Below are positions 7,158 through 9,718 of a DNA stretch of 9,718 bases, piece after piece. The position numbers were made by a program, and so were the translations under genes. The notes beneath the pieces were generated by a model that was not told where the DNA came from, searched no databases, and saw nothing but the letters and a program-made list of their open reading frames with translations. The first letter of the stretch is position 1. The number at the start of each line of letters is the position of its first letter. Source of the stretch: an uncultured Erysipelotrichaceae bacterium (GTDB lineage Bacteria; Bacillota_I; Bacilli_A; Erysipelotrichales; Erysipelotrichaceae); NCBI GenBank assembly GCA_902782955.1, contig CACZPD010000063.1, positions 1-9,718 on the forward strand, written 5' to 3'.

Positions 7158-7848
7158 AGATGTAATTGTAGCGCTGGATTTTTCAGGCAGGGAGGAAGTG
7201 ATTTCCTTTCTGGACCGTTTCAGCGGGAAAAAGCCTTTCGTAAAGATCGGCATGGAACTGTACTATGCGGAAGGTCCTGCGATCGTAAAAGAGATCAAGG
7301 AGAGAGGACACAAGATCTTTCTTGACCTGAAGCTCCATGACATACCGAATACTGTCGAAAAGGCAATGCGGGTACTGAGCAGGCTGAACGTCGACATGGT
7401 CAACCTGCACGCGGCCGGCACAACAGCAATGATGGAAGCCGCGCTGAGAGGACTGACAAGGGAAGACGGCACAAGACCACTTCTCATTGCGGTCACGCAG
7501 CTGACCAGCACCGATCAGGAAAGCATGGAAAAAGACCTGCTCATCAAAGAACCGATCGCGGATGTCGTCATGCATTATGCGGAGACTGCGAAGAATGCAG
7601 GACTCGACGGAGTCGTATGTTCACCGCTGGAAGCCGCAAAAGTACATGAGGTATGCGGAAAAGATTTCCTGACCGTGACGCCGGGCGTACGCTTTGCGGA
7701 GAACGACAAAGGCGATCAGAAACGTGTCATGACACCGGAAGAAGCGAAAAAGATTGGTTCCGACTTTATCGTAGTCGGCAGGCCGATCACAAAAGCGGCA
7801 GACCCGGTGGCTGCGTATGAAAGATGCATCAGGGAATTTGCGGAATAA
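7150..7848 (+). CDS. pyrF: Orotidine 5'-phosphate decarboxylase
   Basis: Encodes 232 residues; converts OMP to UMP, the last step of the pathway. The N-terminal IVALDFS (residues 6-12) starts the barrel, [12 protein letters not shown] (31-42) follows, and the catalytic cluster is [13 protein letters not shown] with D59, K61 and D64, matching the DxKxxD signature of the family. TPGVR (177-181) and VVGRPIT (208-214) form the phosphate-binding end. Length and motif spacing fit the group of short bacterial PyrF proteins of about 230-240 residues. The start overlaps the pyrD end by 8 nt, and pyrE follows 11 bp after the TAA stop. Confidence 0.97.
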   Translation: MDRDVIVALDFSGREEVISFLDRFSGKKPFVKIGMELYYAEGPAIVKEIKERGHKIFLDLKLHDIPNTVEKAMRVLSRLNVDMVNLHAAGTTAMMEAALRGLTREDGTRPLLIAVTQLTSTDQESMEKDLLIKEPIADVVMHYAETAKNAGLDGVVCSPLEAAKVHEVCGKDFLTVTPGVRFAENDKGDQKRVMTPEEAKKIGSDFIVVGRPITKAADPVAAYERCIREFAE

Positions 7849-7859
7849 GAGGTGGAAAC

Positions 7860-8498
7860 ATGGAGAGAAAAATAGCAGCGGATCTGCTGAAGATCAAAGC
7901 GGTATTCTTCAGACCGGATGAGCCGTTCACATGGGCAAGCGGCATCAAGAGTCCTGTTTACTGCGACAACCGTCTGACACTGACCAATGTGGAAGTCAGG
8001 AATGATGTTGAAAATGGACTGGCAGAGCTTGTGAAGACAAACTATCCGGAAGCGGAAGTCCTGATGGGGACATCCACGGCAGGTATTGCCCACGCAGCGA
8101 TCACAGGTCATATCCTGGGTATGCCGATGGGTTATGTTAGAGCCGGTTCAAAGGATCACGGCAGAAAGAACCAGATCGAAGGCGAACTGAAACCGGGACA
8201 GAAAGTCGTTGTCGTGGAAGACCTGATCTCCACCGGCGGCAGTGTCATTGACGTCGTAAATGTCCTGCGCGAGGCAGGGGCGGAAGTGCTCGGTATCGTG
8301 TCCATCTTCACATACGGCATGAAAAAAGGCCTTGACCGTCTGGCCGAAGCGAATGTAAAGAACATCTCCCTGACAAACTTCGACGTGATCGCCGAAGTGG
8401 CAGGGGAAGAAGGATATATTCAGAAAGAAGATATCGAAAGACTGATCGCTTTCAGAAACAATCCGGGTGATGAAAGCTGGATCAGAAAGGGAGAATAA
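7860..8498 (+). CDS. pyrE: Orotate phosphoribosyltransferase
   Basis: Encodes 212 residues; joins orotate to PRPP to make OMP. The N-terminal [16 protein letters not shown] (residues 23-38) is the typical orotate-site hood region. [10 protein letters not shown] (70-79), the mobile catalytic loop [17 protein letters not shown] (92-108) with the basic and His residues, and the PRPP-binding motif [13 protein letters not shown] (116-128) are all intact. ATG 7860 is chosen because GAGGTGG at 7849-7855 is well placed; an ATG at 7824 in the same frame would extend the protein by 12 residues into pyrF and has no ribosome binding site. Only 1 base separates its stop codon from the pyrB start. Confidence 0.97.
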   Translation: MERKIAADLLKIKAVFFRPDEPFTWASGIKSPVYCDNRLTLTNVEVRNDVENGLAELVKTNYPEAEVLMGTSTAGIAHAAITGHILGMPMGYVRAGSKDHGRKNQIEGELKPGQKVVVVEDLISTGGSVIDVVNVLREAGAEVLGIVSIFTYGMKKGLDRLAEANVKNISLTNFDVIAEVAGEEGYIQKEDIERLIAFRNNPGDESWIRKGE

Positions 8499-8499
8499 C

Positions 8500-9420
8500 A
8501 TGAGAAGCCTGATCAACATTCTGGATCTTTCCGTTGAGGAAATCGATGAACTGATCGCAACCGCAAACGACATCATTGCGAATCCCGACAAATACGCGGA
8601 AGCGTGCAAAAGAAAAAAACTGGCTTCCCTGTTTTTCGAACCGTCCACCAGGACGCGTCTCAGCTTTGAAGCAGCCATGCTCGAACTGGGCGGCAGTGTG
8701 ATCGGCTTTTCGGAAGCACAGAGCAGTTCCGCCGCGAAGGGCGAAAGCGTTGCGGATACGGCAAAGACAGTCAGCTGCTACGCGGATATCATCGCCATGC
8801 GTCATCCGAAGGAAGGCGCGCCGTATGTCGCTTCCATCAATGCGTCGATCCCGGTCATCAATGCCGGTGACGGCGGACACAACCATCCGACGCAGACACT
8901 GGCGGATCTTCTGACGATTTCCCGGGAAAAGGGAGGCTTCAACAATCTGAAGATCGGCGTATGCGGCGACCTGAAATTCGGAAGGACGGTGCATTCACTG
9001 ATCGAGGCAATGTCACGCTATCAGGGCAATGAATTTGTTCTCATTTCCCCGGTCGAGCTGAAACTGCCGAGTTATGTCAAAAAGAACGTACTGAAGAAAA
9101 ACAATATCCCGTTTACCCAGTCCACCAGTCTTGAGGATGTGATCGGGGATCTGGACATTCTGTATATGACCAGAGTGCAGAGAGAACGTTTCTTCAACGA
9201 AGAGGATTACCTCCGTCTGAAAGACACATATATCCTGGAACCGAAGAAGCTTGAAAGGGCAAGGAAGGATCTTGTGATCATGCATCCGCTGCCGAGAGTA
9301 AATGAGATCAGCGTGGAAGTGGATAAAGATCCGAGAGCCTGCTATTTCAAACAGGTACTGAACGGAAAATACATGCGCATGGCTTTGATCATGAAACTGC
9401 TCAGGGAGGCTCAGCAATGA
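8500..9420 (+). CDS. pyrB: Aspartate carbamoyltransferase, catalytic subunit
   Basis: Encodes 306 residues; condenses carbamoyl phosphate with aspartate, the committed step. Motifs: [13 protein letters not shown] (residues 45-57), the carbamoyl-phosphate loop with S49, T50, R51, T52 and R53; SSAAKGES (76-83), the loop donated to the neighbouring active site with K80; HPTQTL (129-134); [12 protein letters not shown] (156-167); TRVQRER (224-230), which binds aspartate; and MHPLPRV (261-267). The size and motif forms resemble the Escherichia coli type catalytic chain, which pairs with PyrI, and pyrI does follow with a 4-nt ATGA overlap. ATG 8500 is preceded by AAAGGGAG at 8486-8493; a GTG at 8467 in frame would overlap pyrE and lacks a ribosome binding site. 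Confidence 0.97.
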   Translation: MRSLINILDLSVEEIDELIATANDIIANPDKYAEACKRKKLASLFFEPSTRTRLSFEAAMLELGGSVIGFSEAQSSSAAKGESVADTAKTVSCYADIIAMRHPKEGAPYVASINASIPVINAGDGGHNHPTQTLADLLTISREKGGFNNLKIGVCGDLKFGRTVHSLIEAMSRYQGNEFVLISPVELKLPSYVKKNVLKKNNIPFTQSTSLEDVIGDLDILYMTRVQRERFFNEEDYLRLKDTYILEPKKLERARKDLVIMHPLPRVNEISVEVDKDPRACYFKQVLNGKYMRMALIMKLLREAQQ

Positions 9421-9718
9421 ATATAGATTCCATTACAAACGGTGTGGTAATTGATCACATTACAGCAGGCAGGGCGATGGAGCTCTATGATCTGTTAAAC
9501 CTCGACCGGATGGACTGCCAGGTCGCTATCATCATGAATGCCCTCAGCCGCAAGACCGGCAAAAAGGACATCATCAAGATCGATGCCGATATGGACATTG
9601 ACCTGGATGTCATCGGGTTTGTTGATCCGGGTGTAACAGTCAATATCATCAAAGACGAAAAGCTGGTGGAAAAGAAAAAACTGGAACCGCCGGTAAAACT
9701 GGTGAATGTCATCAAATG
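9417..9718 (+). CDS. pyrI: Aspartate carbamoyltransferase, regulatory subunit (3' truncated by window edge)
   Basis: The first 100 residues are visible. The N-terminal nucleotide-binding domain is clear: [11 protein letters not shown] (residues 8-18) matches the GTVIDHI of known PyrI chains, followed by GKKDIIKID (48-56) and the beta strand region [15 protein letters not shown] (72-86). The window ends after VNVIK, just where the C-terminal zinc domain with four Cys ligands should begin; the last two bases, TG, fit a Cys or Trp codon, and Cys is expected here. About 40-50 residues should be missing. AGGGAGG (9403-9409) with a 7-nt spacer leads to ATG 9417, which shares ATGA with the pyrB stop codon, so equal translation of the two subunits is likely. 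In characterised PyrI proteins CTP and ATP bind this domain and tune aspartate carbamoyltransferase. Confidence 0.95.
   Translation, partial: MNIDSITNGVVIDHITAGRAMELYDLLNLDRMDCQVAIIMNALSRKTGKKDIIKIDADMDIDLDVIGFVDPGVTVNIIKDEKLVEKKKLEPPVKLVNVIK

Noticed and set aside
7824..7859. ATG 7824 as the pyrE start
   Set aside because: It lies inside pyrF without a ribosome binding site, and the extra 12 residues do not resemble a PyrE N-terminus.
8467..8499. GTG 8467 as the pyrB start
   Set aside because: It would overlap the pyrE end by 32 nt and lacks a ribosome binding site, while ATG 8500 has a purine-rich site at normal distance.

Overview
The window is a stretch of ordinary bacterial chromosome with all genes on the + strand. 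It holds the 3' end of a carbohydrate-degradation gene, then a regulated leader, then a nearly complete operon for de novo UMP synthesis in the order pyrC-carB-pyrK-pyrD-pyrF-pyrE-pyrB-pyrI. The last gene runs off the right edge. The likely host is an anaerobic Bacillota (Firmicutes) bacterium, perhaps a gut Clostridia or Erysipelotrichia member. The reasons are the strong AGGAGG-type ribosome binding sites, the PyrR-type attenuator, the NAD-linked two-subunit dihydroorotate dehydrogenase (PyrD class 1B with PyrK), and a neighbouring GH78-like glycosidase. The exact taxon cannot be fixed from the sequence alone.

Layout. Bases 2-835 encode the C-terminal part of a GH78-like (alpha-L-rhamnosidase type) glycosidase. 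A long hairpin with a T-rich tail at 869-925 probably ends that transcript. Bases 926-1118 are the operon control region. They hold a good sigma-A promoter (TTGACA, 17 bp, TATCCT), a leader of about 112 nt with a recognisable PyrR-binding hairpin, a competing antiterminator and a strong intrinsic terminator. The terminator T-tract abuts the pyrC ribosome binding site. From 1119 to the right edge the genes are packed with gaps of 1-15 bp or short overlaps (13, 8 and 4 nt), as in a single translationally coupled transcription unit.

How the genes work together. CarB makes carbamoyl phosphate. PyrB, probably in a complex with PyrI, condenses it with aspartate, and PyrC closes the ring to dihydroorotate. 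PyrD with PyrK oxidises dihydroorotate to orotate using NAD+. PyrE adds the ribose phosphate and PyrF decarboxylates OMP to UMP. Control appears layered: PyrR with UMP or UTP would favour termination in the leader, CarB carries a C-terminal allosteric domain, and PyrI would give nucleotide control of aspartate carbamoyltransferase. Two absences stand out: carA, the glutaminase subunit partner of CarB, is not next to carB, and pyrR is not in the window.

I found no undescribed system, mobile element, CRISPR array, tRNA or rRNA. The most interesting parts are the attenuator, which can be resolved to base-pair level, and the missing carA.
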